Assembly (NCBI GenBank): GCA_029891385.1 | Contig: CM057233.1 | Span: 27,945,852-28,009,851 of the forward strand | Reading direction: 5' to 3' | Length of the DNA stretch: 64,000 bases | DNA from: Erythroxylum novogranatense | Taxonomy: Eukaryota > Streptophyta > Magnoliopsida > Malpighiales > Erythroxylaceae | Shown: positions 1 to 10,989 of the stretch, piece after piece | How positions within the stretch are numbered: the stretch's first letter is position 1 | How the letters are laid out: the number at the start of each line of letters is the position of its first letter | Made by a program: the position numbers and the translations under genes | Notes under the pieces: generated by a model | The model's input: the letters and a program-made list of their open reading frames with translations, nothing else | Told to the model about the DNA's origin: nothing | Database searches by the model: none

Positions 1-839
1 CTACAGCAACATCATCATGAGGAAACATCGAGTGAAGGATTTGAATAAGAAGAACAAAGATGGAAAAAAGGAGCTTAATAAAATAATAGAAAATAAAAAG
101 AAATTGGAGGGAAAAATGGACACCATGGAAGTGCAATTGAAGCAGGTATTTGATGACAGTTCTACTAAATGAAGAAATTGTTAAAAGTTTTTTATGGTGC
201 AAGGCATCCAAGTTCCTTCTCTAACACCATCAACATCACGGTCCCCATAAGTATTCTTGACCTTTTTATTTATTTTTTTTGTTATGTTATTTATTTGTGT
301 TTTTTTAGGTATGTATTATGTCCATGTTGAGGACAATGTGTTGTTCAAATATGGAGACATATATATAGTTGCATTATCAATTATATACGACTTTGCATTT
401 GCATTGTGTTGATTTTTAATAGTGTTAGCATTGTATGAAATTTTTATTTTTATTGCATGCTGTTTCATTTTATGTATTTGTATCAATGTGTTAATGGCAT
501 GGAATTGAAAGGAAATTCTTAATTACGAGCACGATCATTTAAATTATTAAGAAACATTAGCTTCTAAAGCTTTTGTTTTGAATGATTTTTTAGGTGAATG
601 TGCATGTTGATTACAATGTTGTACCTATTTTTTCACTTTATGTCACTCGTGTGGATGCACTTATGATTGAACGAATTTAACTTCGTAGGAATCATTAATA
701 GTTTTTTTATGAAAGTGGATTAATAAGGAAGAAATGATGTAGGTTATAGTATTAAAAAAATGTTCAATAAATGTGTTAAATAAATTTCCTATTTTACTAG
801 CCCTTTTTGAAAAATTGGGGAGAATAGAGTTGGTAGCCA
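1..839 (+). other. Relic 3' region of a Ty3/Gypsy element
   Basis: No usable ORF. A stretch near 325-360 reads like the GAGGACAATGTG...TTCAAATATGGAG block that lies just before the 3' LTR of many Athila/Tat-type plant Gypsy elements. The rest is AT-rich with T-runs. The Sirevirus-like element begins at 845, so this is the left flank of its target site; the right flank resumes at 13207. The assignment rests on one short motif and is tentative. Confidence 0.35.
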
Positions 840-844
840 ATTGT

Positions 845-1855
845 TGTTAAGTCAACATGACTTTACTTAAATATGATTTTGATGTATAACAAAAAGAGTT
901 CAAATACAAAGAAAACAAAAGCAGGCGAGGTCGAACCTGCACGAAGATGTAAATGCAGGCGAAGTCGGACATGTACGAACTTAGATACGTAGCGAAGTTG
1001 AAATAATCAAGTCGATATAAACGTAAAGCGTATACGATGCAAATACAAAGCGAGGCGAGAGCACAAATACAAAGTAGACGCAGACGCAAATACAGACGCA
1101 GACGCAGACGCAAATGCAAAGCAGACACAGACGCAGAAAAGAAACAGACGCAAGAGTCAATTCGAGTTAGTTACAGAACTCAACTGATTAACCGTTTTTT
1201 AAAGATTCAAGATTCAAGAAACAAGAAGAAGTTGGAGACGAAGGCTATAAATACAAGTCGAAGTTGAAGATTGAAAAGTTACAAAACTTACTGAAAGTTA
1301 CGGAAAGTTTACACAAAACAGTTTTACAAAGAGCTTACAGATACTTATACGAAATAGCGAGAAAAATTACTACGTGAGAAAAGGTGATTTTGTTGAGTGC
1401 TATTTTTCTGTAACAAGTGTTCAAATATTTTTCGAGAAGAAAAGTTGTATAGATAGCCTGCAGAGGTTAAGTGTGAAAGAATATTGGTTGTAGAGACCTG
1501 AAGAGGCTCGTGAAAGAATACTTGTAACGATTGAAGAGATAGTGAAATCTCAGAAGAAACTCTGAGGACTGGACGTAGCCCACGGTTTGGGGTGAACCAG
1601 GATAAATCTTCGTGTCTACCACTCTTACTCTCTATCTCTATTTTAGTTTCAAAATATCTCATTACTTATTTTTGTATATACACAATATTGAAAAGTTTGA
1701 TTAATCAGAATCTATAAAATTCTGTAAAGAATTTTATTTCTTACAACTAGTTTTGAAAAGATTTATAAAAAAAGGGGAATACACAATTCAACCCCCCCTT
1801 CTCGTGCATTCTAATATCGTTTTCTAAGTGCTGTATTAACGTGTGATTCACTTCA
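845..1855 (+). repeat. 5' LTR of element A
   Basis: 1011-bp LTR with TG...CA ends and TSD ATTGT immediately upstream. A block of GACGCA/AAATACAAA hexamer-like repeats lies near 1035-1145. A TATA box follows at 1246-1253. The last ~420 bp are almost identical to the 3' LTR, while the first ~190 bp differ by several rearranged indels. Short ORFs on both strands here are by-products of the repeats. Confidence 0.93.
1246..1253 (+). promoter_or_regulatory. TATA box in 5' LTR of element A
   Basis: TATAAATA in the context AAGGCTATAAATACAAG, conserved in the 3' LTR at 12590-12597. Its position inside the LTR and upstream of the internal region fits the U3 promoter of a Copia element. No transcription start can be read from sequence alone. 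Confidence 0.6.
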
Positions 1856-1857
1856 AT

Positions 1858-1869
1858 TGGTATCAAAGC
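1858..1869 (+). other. Primer binding site of element A
   Basis: TGGTATCAAAGC, two bases after the LTR end. It differs at one position from the initiator-Met tRNA PBS TGGTATCAGAGC used by most plant Copia elements. It would prime minus-strand synthesis. Confidence 0.88.
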
Positions 1870-1912
1870 AAGGTATCCAAGAATCACTTTGGCGAAGTGT
1901 GGATTAAAGATA

Positions 1913-3540
1913 ATGGCGAGTCACATGTATACATCATTGAAGGAGCCTCGGTCACTAGACCTCCAAAGATTCAACTGGAGAAGACTATCCTCTATCGAAA
2001 GATAGGATACGATTATTCATCGAATCTACTCATGTTGACCTTTGGGACGTAATAGAGAACGGACCTTATACACCTGTAGATGAAGAAGGTAATTCTATTC
2101 CACGGAGCATGATGGACGGCCGATCGTAAAGCAAGAATACTGACTAAATTCAAAGGCGAAATTTTCTTGACGTGTTCCCTAAGCGAGAGCGAGTGCGACA
2201 AAGTGCAGTTGCGATAATCGCAAAAGAAATGTGGGACACATTGTCTATTGCTCACGAAGGCACAAGCCAAGTTAAAAATCCAAGATAAGTATTCTTGTGC
2301 ATCAATATGAACTTTTCAGATGGAAGATAAAGAATCTATTGATCAAATGTTTGGAAGATTTCAAACAATTGTCAATGGATTGAAAGCTCTTGGAAGGACA
2401 TACAACAATCAAGATCATGTTCGAAAGATTCTAAGAAGTCTTCCCAAGAGATGGAGACCTAAAGTTCTGCGGTCTGAAGCCAAAGACTTGAGCCTATTAA
2501 AGTCGGATGAGTTCTTGGGATCCTTAAAGATTCATGAAGTTGAACTCAACGGCAAGACAAGCCCAGCGGGATAAGTCAATAGATCAAGGCGGACGGAAGA
2601 ATCATAAGACTCGAGAGAAGGAGGAAGTCATCAAAAGCGTTAAAAATTGAAGACTCAAAGGATGACAACTCCAGCCAATCCGAATCAGAGTCAAGTGATG
2701 AAGATGACGAATTATCTTTCATCTCCAGAAAGATAAGACGCATATGGAAGAAGAAGCCTAGAGGAAACTAGACATTCAGAAAGAATGGGAAAGATGAAGC
2801 TAAATCAGAGAAGTCTTCTATTATCTGTTACGAATGCAATCAGCCTGGACACTATAAGTCCGAATGTCCTACTCTCAAGAAGAAACCCAAGAAGAGTAGA
2901 GAAAGCAAGAAAAGCATGATGGCAACTTGGGAGGACCTAGATTCATCCGAATCAGATACAGGTTCCGAGTCATCAGAACATGCGAACATCTGCCTAATGG
3001 GCGAGGAAGATAGTGATGAGGAGGTAAAATCTGACTACGATAATTTGCATGATGCATACTCAGAATTGTTAGAAGATTCTCATGCTATTTCGAAGCAAAG
3101 ACATGTTGTTGAAGAAAAGTATCTGAGAATATTAGACATCTTGAGATATTAGAGAGAAAATATCCGCCTAAAGAAACAATTAGAAGATAAAAGAAAATTG
3201 TAGATGATCAAGAGATCAATCAACTTAAACTTAGGATTAGGAATTTATCGGTGATTTAACTACTTTCACGAAAGTATAAAGAAAATGAATGAAATGCTTG
3301 GAAAATGTAGACATCCAAGTGATAAGACTGGATTAGGGTTTACAGGAAACAAGATTCAGTCACGTAAAAAATTTGTCTCTAAAAAAGGAAACTATAAGAT
3401 ATGTCATTTTAATCAACGACCTAGTTACGTGCATCAAAAATCACATCACATGCATACTACTAACCGTAAAGGACCCAAGAAAATTTGGGTACCAAAAAAT
3501 AAAATAGTTTCACCTGCAGATATCCTTCCTTGGAAGATAC
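1913..3540 (+). pseudogene. gag: gag of element A (decayed)
   Basis: The probable start is the ATG at 1913-1915, after which the frame is soon lost. A UBN2-type capsid segment is readable at 2320-2574 (DQMFGRFQTIVNGLKALG ... LLGSLKIHEVEL-like). A CCHC zinc knuckle CYECNQPGHYKSEC lies at 2826-2867 and fits CX2CX4HX4C. An acidic and coiled-coil stretch follows to a stop at 3150-3152, then a basic segment at 3285-3540 before the protease. Several in-frame stops and frameshifts separate these parts, so no functional Gag is possible. The product would form the virus-like particle and bind genomic RNA. Confidence 0.85.
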
Positions 3541-3890
3541 GGCAAGCACCATTGGTATTTAGACAGTGGATGCTCGCGACACATGACGGGAAGAAGGTCT
3601 ATGTTCCTAGATCTTCAATATAAGAAGGGAGGATCAGTAACTTTCGGAGACAACCAACAGGGCAAAATTATTGGAATCGGGAAAGTAGGTAAAGATTCCT
3701 TTGCATGCATAAATAATGTACTGCTTGTTGATGGTGCAAGCATAACTTGATTAGCGTCGGTCAATTGTGTGATTCGATTTCACAGATTGCATTCAATCAA
3801 AATCTTTGCGAAGTCGTAAACAAAGATGGGTCTATACTTTTCTCGCCAAGAGAAAAACAATCTTACAAAATCAATTTAGAAGATTTTTAG
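3541..3890 (+). pseudogene. Aspartic protease domain of element A
   Basis: WYLDSGCSRHMTG, the Copia protease active site with catalytic D in DSG, is encoded from 3553. It is in a different frame from the preceding gag segment, which shows a frameshift. Downstream sequence resembling VTFGDNQQGKIIGIGKVG continues the fold. The reading frame is lost by about 3750. The enzyme would process the Gag-Pol polyprotein. Confidence 0.8.
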
Positions 3891-3904
3891 AGTCAAAATA
3901 TTTT

Positions 3905-4740
3905 ATGTTTTCTATCTTCTGAAGAAGAAAGACTAATCTGGCATAAAAAGCTAGGTCATGTCTCTTTGAAACATATTTCAAAATTGGCAAAATATGATTT
4001 AGTAAGAGGTTTGCCAAAAATAAGTTTTGACAAAGAATTTTTGTGAAAATTGTTTGAAAGGAAAATAAGTTAAAACCTCTTTTTCTTCTAAAAATTTTAT
4101 AACCTCATCTAGACCTTTAGAGCTGTTACATATGGATTTATTTGGTCTAACAAGGACAATAAGTCTTGGTAGAAAGAAATATGGACTTGTTATTGTTGAT
4201 GACTTTACTCGATTTTGCTGGATATTATTTTTATCACACAAAGATGAGTCTTTTAAGTGCTTTAGAACTCTATCCAGAAAGTTACAGAATGAAAAAGGAA
4301 TGTCCATAGCCAGTATCAGGAGTGACCATGGTGGAGAGTTTGAAAATGAGAAGTTCAGAATATTCTGTGAAGAGAATGGAATTTTTCACAACTTTTCGGC
4401 CCCTAGAACTCCACAACAGAATGGAGTTGTTGAAAGGAAGAATAGAACGATTCAAGAGATGGCAAGAACCATGCTATGTGAGATGAATCTTCCTAAGTAT
4501 TTTCAAGGTAAGTCGTGAATACAGCATGCTATATTCAGAATAGAATTCTGTTGAGACCCATGTTGAAGAAAACTCCTTATGAGTTATGGAATGGAAGAAG
4601 ACCAAGCATATCTTAGTTTCATCCATTCGGGTGCAAATGTTCTATTTTGAATACAAAAGAGATGTTGGATAAATTCGATTCGAAGACCTATCCAGGAATC
4701 TTCCTAGGCTACTCATCATCGTCTAAGGCTTTTCGAGTTT
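3905..4740 (+). pseudogene. Integrase of element A (pre-integrase and DDE core)
   Basis: The pre-integrase zinc region is represented by LIWHKKLGHVSLKHISKLA near 3930. After a frameshift, an open stretch 4132-4518 carries the catalytic core. D2 (MDLFG), D65 (RSDHGGEF) and E101 (NGVVERKNRT) of this stretch keep the D-D-35-E spacing exactly. A stop at 4516-4518 interrupts the core's C-terminal side. The C-terminal domain resumes at about 4647 (PGIFLGYSSSSKAFRVYN). The three acidic residues are intact, but stops and frameshifts make it a pseudogene. Confidence 0.88.
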
Positions 4741-5040
4741 ACAACCTTACTTCAAAGACTGTTGAAGAGACGATCCATGTCAAGTTTGATGATAGTTCTC
4801 AATCCCATAAGGAAGATGACATGGAGAATGAAGGTCCTTCAAAGAACTTAGATGATACCACAGAAACTCCTTCATCAGACACTCATGAGAACAAAATTGA
4901 GGATATTCCAGAAACTATTGAACTAAGACGAGATTGGAAGTATAAAAGTTCTCATCCAGAAGAATTAATTATCGGTGAGACCTCAGAAGGAGTTAGGACA
5001 AGGTCCAGATTCAGAAGAGAAGTTAATGTAGCTTTTATCT

Positions 5041-5897
5041 CTGAAGTAGAGCCTAAGAAGGTTGAGGAAGCTCTTCAAGATGAAGCTTGGGTGTTAGCCA
5101 TGCAAGAGGAGCTGAATCAATTTACTAGGAATAACGTCTGGTCCTTAGTTCCGAAACCCCCTAAGAAATCCACTATTGGAACCAGATGGGTTTTTAAGAA
5201 TAAGTTAGACGAATAAGGAAGAGTGAGTCTTAATAAGGCTAGATTAGTAGCACAAGGCTATAATCAGCAAGAAGGAATAGACTACAATGAAACATATGCT
5301 CCAGTAGCAAGACTTGAAGCTATAAGGATTTTATTGGCATATGCGATCTGTCATGATATAAAGTTGTTTCAGATGGATGTTAAGAGTGCTTTTCTGAATG
5401 GCTTTATAGATGAAGAGGTGTATGTGAAACAACCACCTGGCTTTGAAGATGTTAAAAACCCAGACTATGTCTATAGACTTCACAAAGCCTTATACGGCCT
5501 GAAGCAAGCTCCTAGAGCTTGGTATGATCGTCTGAGTACCTTCTTAATAGAAAATGGTTTCAGTAGAGGTCAAGTTGATAAGACGCTCTTTAGGAAGAAG
5601 TTTCAGAATGATTTTATCTTAGTACAGATCAACGTTGATGATATCATTTTTTGTGTTACTTCGAAAGAGTTGTGCTTGAAGTTTGAGAGGCTAATGAAGA
5701 AAGAGTTTGAAATGAGTATGATGGGTGAGTTAAAGTTCTTTCTTGGATTGCAAGTTAACCAGACCAAAGAGAAGATCTTCATTCATCAACAAAAGTATGT
5801 GAAAGAGTTGTTGAATAAGTTTGATATGAATAATGTGAAGCCTATGGCAACTCCGATGCATCCTTCAAACCTTTTGTCGAAAAGACTAACTTGGTAA
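5041..5897 (+). pseudogene. Reverse transcriptase of element A
   Basis: A nearly continuous Copia RT (RVT_2) with one in-frame stop, TAA at 5214-5216, just before LNKARLVAQGYNQQ. Recognisable motifs are ETYAPVARLEAIR, FQMDVKSAFLNG, YGLKQAPRAWYDRL and the active-site box read as NVDDIIF, where YVDD is usual, so the two aspartates remain. The frame ends at 5897 where a frameshift precedes RNase H. Wording is closest to Sirevirus RTs. It would copy element RNA into cDNA inside the particle. Confidence 0.92.
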
Positions 5898-6540
5898 GAA
5901 GGTGGATCAAACCCTATATAGAGGGATGATCAGTTCTTCATTGTATCATGTGACAAGTAGACCTGATATTCTATTCAAGTGTATGCTTGTGTGCAAGATT
6001 TCAAGCCGATCTAGAGAGTCTCATTTTATTCTTTGTTAAAAGAATTTTGAAATATCTCGCAGTACTACCGATCTTTGCTTGATGTTTGAGAAAGGTAAAG
6101 ATTTCGTGTTAATTGATATTGCGATGCGGACTATGCTGGAGATAGAATCGAAAGGAAAAGCACAAGTGGAGGATGTCATTTTCTTCGAGGAAATCTAGTC
6201 TCTGGTCAAGCAAGAGACAAAGCTCAATTGCACTATCAACCGTGAAGCGTAATATATGTCCGTCAAGATTCTTCGCTCACGACGCCTGTGGATCAAGTAC
6301 CGACTTGAAGACTATTCACCCAAGAAGAGGAGATTCCAATCTTTGCGACAACACCGGTGTAATCAATCTATCAAAGAATCCAATTCAGCATTCCGAGTGA
6401 AGCATATAGAAGTCGAGACATCACTTTCGAGAGACTATGTTGAGAGAAAGGTGGTGCTTTTACGATTCGTTGAAACAGAGCTTCATGGGCGATATCTTCA
6501 CTAAACCACCGAGTGAAGAACGGTTCCGAAGATAAGGCGA
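5898..6540 (+). pseudogene. RNase H domain and pol C-terminus of element A
   Basis: Out-of-frame pieces of a Copia RNase H are readable: ADYAGDR...KSTSGGCHFL near 6126-6180, a WSSKRQSSIALST-like segment at 6206-6240, and the pol C-terminal DIFTKPPSEERF at about 6492-6530. At least two frameshifts split the region. RNase H would remove template RNA during reverse transcription. Confidence 0.75.
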
Positions 6541-6844
6541 AACCTTAACATGGTCATGTTAAGTGAACGGTCAGGAGTAAAGTAACGTCAAAACTAACGA
6601 CGTTAGTTACAGTGAGTTACAGCTGGTAACTTCTCTCACAAAGAAGATTTTTTGAGGGAAAAATCTGATGATATCGAGGTTCTTAATGATTCTAGAACTC
6701 ACCAGAATATAATCCTACAAACAGACTGAAGGTGAAATCATTGCAGTCTTTTCATCAGCTTCTGACGGTTCATTTTAGCTTTACCAATTCTCTCAAAACA
6801 TCTCACTCAAAAGATTCTCCAGAAGACAGTTTTTGCTCTACACA
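6541..6844 (+). other. Spacer between pol and accessory ORF of element A
   Basis: About 300 bp without a coding signal, from just after the pol terminus to the ATG at 6845. Sireviruses usually have such a gap, across which a subgenomic or spliced message for the extra ORF has been proposed. I see no clear splice acceptor that I would defend. Confidence 0.4.
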
Positions 6845-8119
6845 ATGGAAGCAGCTATGATTTTTGGAAGACTTGTGAACTTTGAGTCACTAAGAAGAGA
6901 CGGAATGGATGTAGAACCAGAAATCATAAAATCTGGTTGGAGGAATTTCTTCCAGACGCAAGAACCTGTGTACACGGATGAGGTATATGAGTTTTGGAAG
7001 AACGCTAGTCTAATAGACAACACTATCGTATCTTCTGTAGATAGGATATCTGTTGTTGTGACAAAGGAGCTTATAAAGAAGGTGACTGACTGTCCATCGG
7101 TTGGTGAGAAACTGTCTACCAAGGCCGGATGGATGTCCCAAGTCGGTATGAAGGAAGAAGATATCAAGAGGCAACTATATGGCAAGAATGATTCAAGGGA
7201 GAGGAAGACATCCAATTTGATTCCAAAGGCTAGGGTGCTTCACGCAATTTTGTTCAATTGCATTCTTCCCAGAGTTGGTTCAAGACATCTGGTGACCACT
7301 CTGGATGAACAATGTCTGTTCTACCTACTGAATCGAAACCACATAGATTTACCCTTCTTGATCCTTCATTATATGATTAAGGGGATAAAGGAAACAATGA
7401 GTTATCCTTATGGCATGCTTCTGACGAGAATTTTTAAGGAATCTGGTATTCGTTTGCACCAAGGAAATAGAAGAACTGTTCCTGTGAAGAGCAAGATCGA
7501 TGCATATACAATACGACAAATGGGTCTGAGCACAGTAGACAAAGACCAAGCCGAATCTTCAAGGAAGTCAAGAACTGAGGGGGAGCGTGTATTAAAGAAG
7601 ACTCCCGTTTCAAGTTCTCAATCTCCAGTGAGTATCAAATCGCCTGCTGATGAACTAAGGAGAGTGCTAGGAAGACCTCTCATGAAACAGGCGAGTCCTC
7701 CTCTCGAAGAAAGCCAATCCCAGAGGTCAGAACAAAGTGCGTCAAAAAGACGAGGAGAAAGTCTCTTGAGCGAAGTTGTAAAGAAAGCAAAAAGATCTCC
7801 GAGGATTAGGACTCTGAGGCAACAAGAAGAAAAGATTGCCAGAGAACAGAGTCGAGAAGAAACTTCTAAATCTTGTGCACCCAGAGCCACAAGATCTTTA
7901 GTCTCTATTCTGGAAGAAGATACGGCCAGAAAAGCCAAAGAAACTAAGAGGAAGAAAAAATCAAAGACTGAGAGAGGAAAATCTCCAGCAAAGAAATCGG
8001 TAAGACTGACTGAAGCAGAGGGAAAGATTAAGAAGGTTAGTCGAAAGAAGACCACTTCAACTGCTGAGGAAGATAGTCAACAAAATGAAACTATTGATCT
8101 TTGTTCAGTAGAAGCGTAA
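6845..8119 (+). CDS. Accessory (envelope-like/unknown) ORF of element A, 5' part
   Basis: The longest uninterrupted ORF in the window, 424 codons from ATG at 6845 (context ACACAATGG). An upstream TTG would add only four codons. The first ~230 residues form a globular domain resembling the plant-specific domain of unknown function found in many retrotransposon-associated proteins (putative plant transposon protein). The following ~190 residues are highly charged, rich in Lys, Arg, Glu and Ser, with KRKKKSK-type runs that could act as nuclear localisation signals. I see no signal peptide or membrane span in this part, so a true envelope role is not supported. The stop at 8117-8119 may be premature, because related coding sequence resumes beyond the inserted solo LTR at 10990. 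It sits where Sireviruses carry their extra ORF. Function unknown. Confidence 0.72.
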   Translation: MEAAMIFGRLVNFESLRRDGMDVEPEIIKSGWRNFFQTQEPVYTDEVYEFWKNASLIDNTIVSSVDRISVVVTKELIKKVTDCPSVGEKLSTKAGWMSQVGMKEEDIKRQLYGKNDSRERKTSNLIPKARVLHAILFNCILPRVGSRHLVTTLDEQCLFYLLNRNHIDLPFLILHYMIKGIKETMSYPYGMLLTRIFKESGIRLHQGNRRTVPVKSKIDAYTIRQMGLSTVDKDQAESSRKSRTEGERVLKKTPVSSSQSPVSIKSPADELRRVLGRPLMKQASPPLEESQSQRSEQSASKRRGESLLSEVVKKAKRSPRIRTLRQQEEKIAREQSREETSKSCAPRATRSLVSILEEDTARKAKETKRKKKSKTERGKSPAKKSVRLTEAEGKIKKVSRKKTTSTAEEDSQQNETIDLCSVEA

Positions 8120-8673
8120 ATCGAGCAAAGATCTGATTCAGAAATCCCTATTGCTTAACAGGAGGAGCCAGTATGTAACATCCTGTTACTGATAGCAAGG
8201 GTATTTTGGTAATTCTGGGTTAGACTGATAGGTTTCATTGCATTCACTGATTGAACATGTTACTAGCCTCTAATTATAGAGGAACTGGTTTCTTGCATAT
8301 GCATTTATTCATGGTACATGCATTCATGATTTTCCGACGTTTTAATTGTAAGTATGGACTGATTGGATTGTGAACTGACTGGACTGATTGGATTATGACT
8401 AATTGAGAAATTAGGAGTAAATGGACTCGAATGACTGATTTAGAATAACCTAAAAACGATTGGTAATTGATAGTGACTTATAGGAGATTTTCGGGAAATT
8501 CGGGAGAAAATGCCCGGACCGAAAATTTTGGAGTGACAGACTGATTGACTGTATGGTACTGAAAGAATTGTCCAATGGCAAAGGAAATATTAGAGTTATA
8601 CGGATAGGAAATTAAAATATTGAGCCATTGAAATTTGGAGACTGAAATTTGGACTGATTTGGAGACTTAAGTC

Positions 8674-8680
8674 TATAAAT
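8674..8680 (+). promoter_or_regulatory. TATA box in Tekay-type solo LTR
   Basis: TATAAAT in AAGTCTATAAATAGCC. The equivalent place in element D's LTRs has TATATAAAGG-like sequence on the - strand near 39541 and 46744, so the promoter position is conserved in the family. Confidence 0.5.
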
Positions 8681-9059
8681 AGCCTAGGTTTTGAGAATTG
8701 AGGATTTACCCTAAGGCAAAACTCATTTCTTCTTCTCCCTTCTCTACGGTGATTTCGATTTCCTCCATAGGTAAGGATTCTTCGATCTTTCATGTGGTTT
8801 CCCTCTTATTGTGTAAGGCTAACTTGATTCTTGTGATTGATGAAGGTTGAGAAGGATTGGAGTGAGTTATCGTTGATTTGAGAAAGATTTAGGGTTTACG
8901 GTGATTTTGAGAGATTTGTGGATTGATCTTTGATTGGTAAGTTGTTAAGGCTTTATTGTTGTTATTAGTAGTTGTTTCTAGCAGTTATGGCATTTTTTTG
9001 GGATGGATTGAGTAGTTAGAGTGTTAATGGAGGTTTTAAATAGCATTAATGGCGGAAAA

Positions 9060-9290
9060 TCAATCGAAGAAGAAGGTGGCGCGGTCGCACGTCGCAACGT
9101 CTGGCGTGCCTCGCCGCAGTGAATAAATTTAGTGCTTTCCGCGACGAAGCTAATGGGACGCCGCATGAAGCGCCAGGAGATCGTCATGACGAGCCTTCGC
9201 TTCGCGTCGCGACAAGCGGCGAAGAGGACGACGCCTTGGCGAAGCGTCCGATATCGTCGATCTGAGCGGACGAAGTCGGCGAGGATGGCA
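9060..9290 (+). repeat. CpG-rich repeat block inside solo LTR
   Basis: About 230 bp far richer in GC and CpG than the AT-rich surroundings, with repeated CGTCGCG, GGCGAAG and GCCGC words. The equivalent region of element D's LTRs (38990-39140, 46215-46335) holds repeats of CTCGTCGCGGCGAG. The block lies downstream of the TATA box, so it would be in transcribed leader sequence. Confidence 0.6.
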
Positions 9291-10989
9291 ATTTTAAAGG
9301 GATGATTGTTAGTATATTGGGCATAATTTATGGTATAGACCTCCGATTGAGGTGATTCCAGATTCGTTACGGACTAGGGAAAGAGGTCTACAATTGAGGA
9401 TAATTATGAGAGTTAGAATTTAATTTAATTGTTATTGATTTATAGAGAATAAAGTCAATTATGGTTCATAGTATGACCTAAATATTGAATTGAGACAATT
9501 GGAGTTTTAATTGGGATTCTCAATAGAGGTTTTGACCCAATGGATAGGAAATTGCTTTAGGAAATATGAATTGAGGAAATTGAACTGAATTTTAGGGTTG
9601 GATCCATTATTGTCTATCAATTGAGCGAAGAGTTAGAATGGGACATAAGAGTTCAAAATTGGGTTTTAGCGCCGAAAAAATCGTGAACATGAGTTGTACA
9701 TAATTTCACTGAGACATATGCATTACTGAACTATTTAATTGAGCATCTAGTAATGGGACTGTATTTTACTGTTATAGAGGCGCCGTTGGATCGTCATTCC
9801 ACGGACATTGCTGGAACTTCCAGGCAGTAGCTCGGAAGTTACAGGTGAGTAACCTAGTTGGTTTCTCAAATTCTTGACTGTTTAAATGCTCAACGTGAAT
9901 TACTTGCCAAATGTGAAACTGTATGATTACTAAAATATACATGATCGGATGGTATGCCTCTACTGTATTGGACTGTGAAATTGCATGATTACTGAAATGT
10001 ACGTGATCAAATGACATATTTCTATTGTACTGGATTGGATTCTTGATCTTGGATGAATTATCAGTATATTATCGAGAATCACAATACTGGGCTTTTATAG
10101 TCATACACTGAATTACTGAACACTGCATTGCATGCATAAATGCATGATCAGATAATGAACATGTGACCCAAGTGCTATTATCACTGAAAAGAGCCTCGAG
10201 CTCGAACACTATACTGACCGGGCCACGAGCTCGAGGGGAGAAATCCCTGACGCTTCCCCCACTAAACATCGATCGAGCACTTGGGCAATCTTGAATAAGC
10301 GGAAAGAGTCTCATATGCATTATATACATGACTGATTGAATTGCCAAATTGTGTGATGATTACTGAACTGTGTGATGCCATGATTTATTGTGAATTGTGA
10401 TGTGTGATCGTAAAGCATTCTATGCTCTTGTAATATTGTCACCGATATCGCATAATCGTTATAAACTCGTAAATTGTTATATATCTTATTAATTGAATAT
10501 TATTGTGCGTCTTGTACCCAATTTGCGAATGCATGATTTGAGTGAACCATCGATGATGGTTTCTCACCGAGTTCATAAACTCACCCAAAATTGCATCTAA
10601 TTTTTCAGGATCGATAGAGTAGACCCTCAGCTCAAGATAGCCTTTTCTACCGTGCACTGCGTCTTGACAGAGAAACGATGGCACATGCAATTGGTTTGGG
10701 TTGGATTTTAAGGATGACTTAGGATAGATGCTTGTATCAGTTTCCTTTTTGGTTTTGTTTAGGGGACTGATAGACTTGTCTATTCTGTTATTAGATGACT
10801 GTATGTGATTGATATTATGATTTTAAAATTAGTGGTTTCTGATATCGTGTTGTGTTATGGTTTTAAATTATTGCGATGCCATGTGGATTATTAAGGGAAA
10901 TATTCTGGTGGTGCACCTTTATCATGGGATACGTATCGGAGCAACCTTTGGGTTTCCCGATGTGTGCCCTACGGTGAGGGGGCGCTACA

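Larger units (their letters stand above)
8174..10989 (+). mobile_element. Solo LTR, Tekay-type Gypsy family (same family as element D)
   Basis: A 2816-bp LTR starting TGTAACATCCTGTTACTGA and ending GGGGGCGCTACA, with 5-bp flanks CAGTA (8169-8173) and CAATA (10990-10994) that match at 4 of 5. Its ends and interior are alignable with both LTRs of element D (37480-40043, 44709-47240) in opposite orientation. No internal region is present, so it is the product of recombination between two LTRs. It contains a TATA box at 8674 and a CpG-rich block at 9060-9290. It interrupts the accessory ORF of element A and is therefore younger than it. Confidence 0.93.

Noticed and set aside
847..1267. Arg/Gln-rich and Leu-rich ORFs on both strands in the LTR of element A
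   Set aside because: They result from GACGCA and AAATACAAA repeats without stops; similar ORFs appear in the other LTR with different lengths.
7618..8055. - strand ORF of 145 codons
   Set aside because: Antisense shadow of the accessory ORF, whose Lys/Glu-rich codons read as Phe/Leu/Ser on the other strand.
10857..10989. Upstream part of the ORF beginning at 10857
   Set aside because: This segment belongs to the end of the inserted solo LTR; only codons from 10990 belong to the accessory gene.
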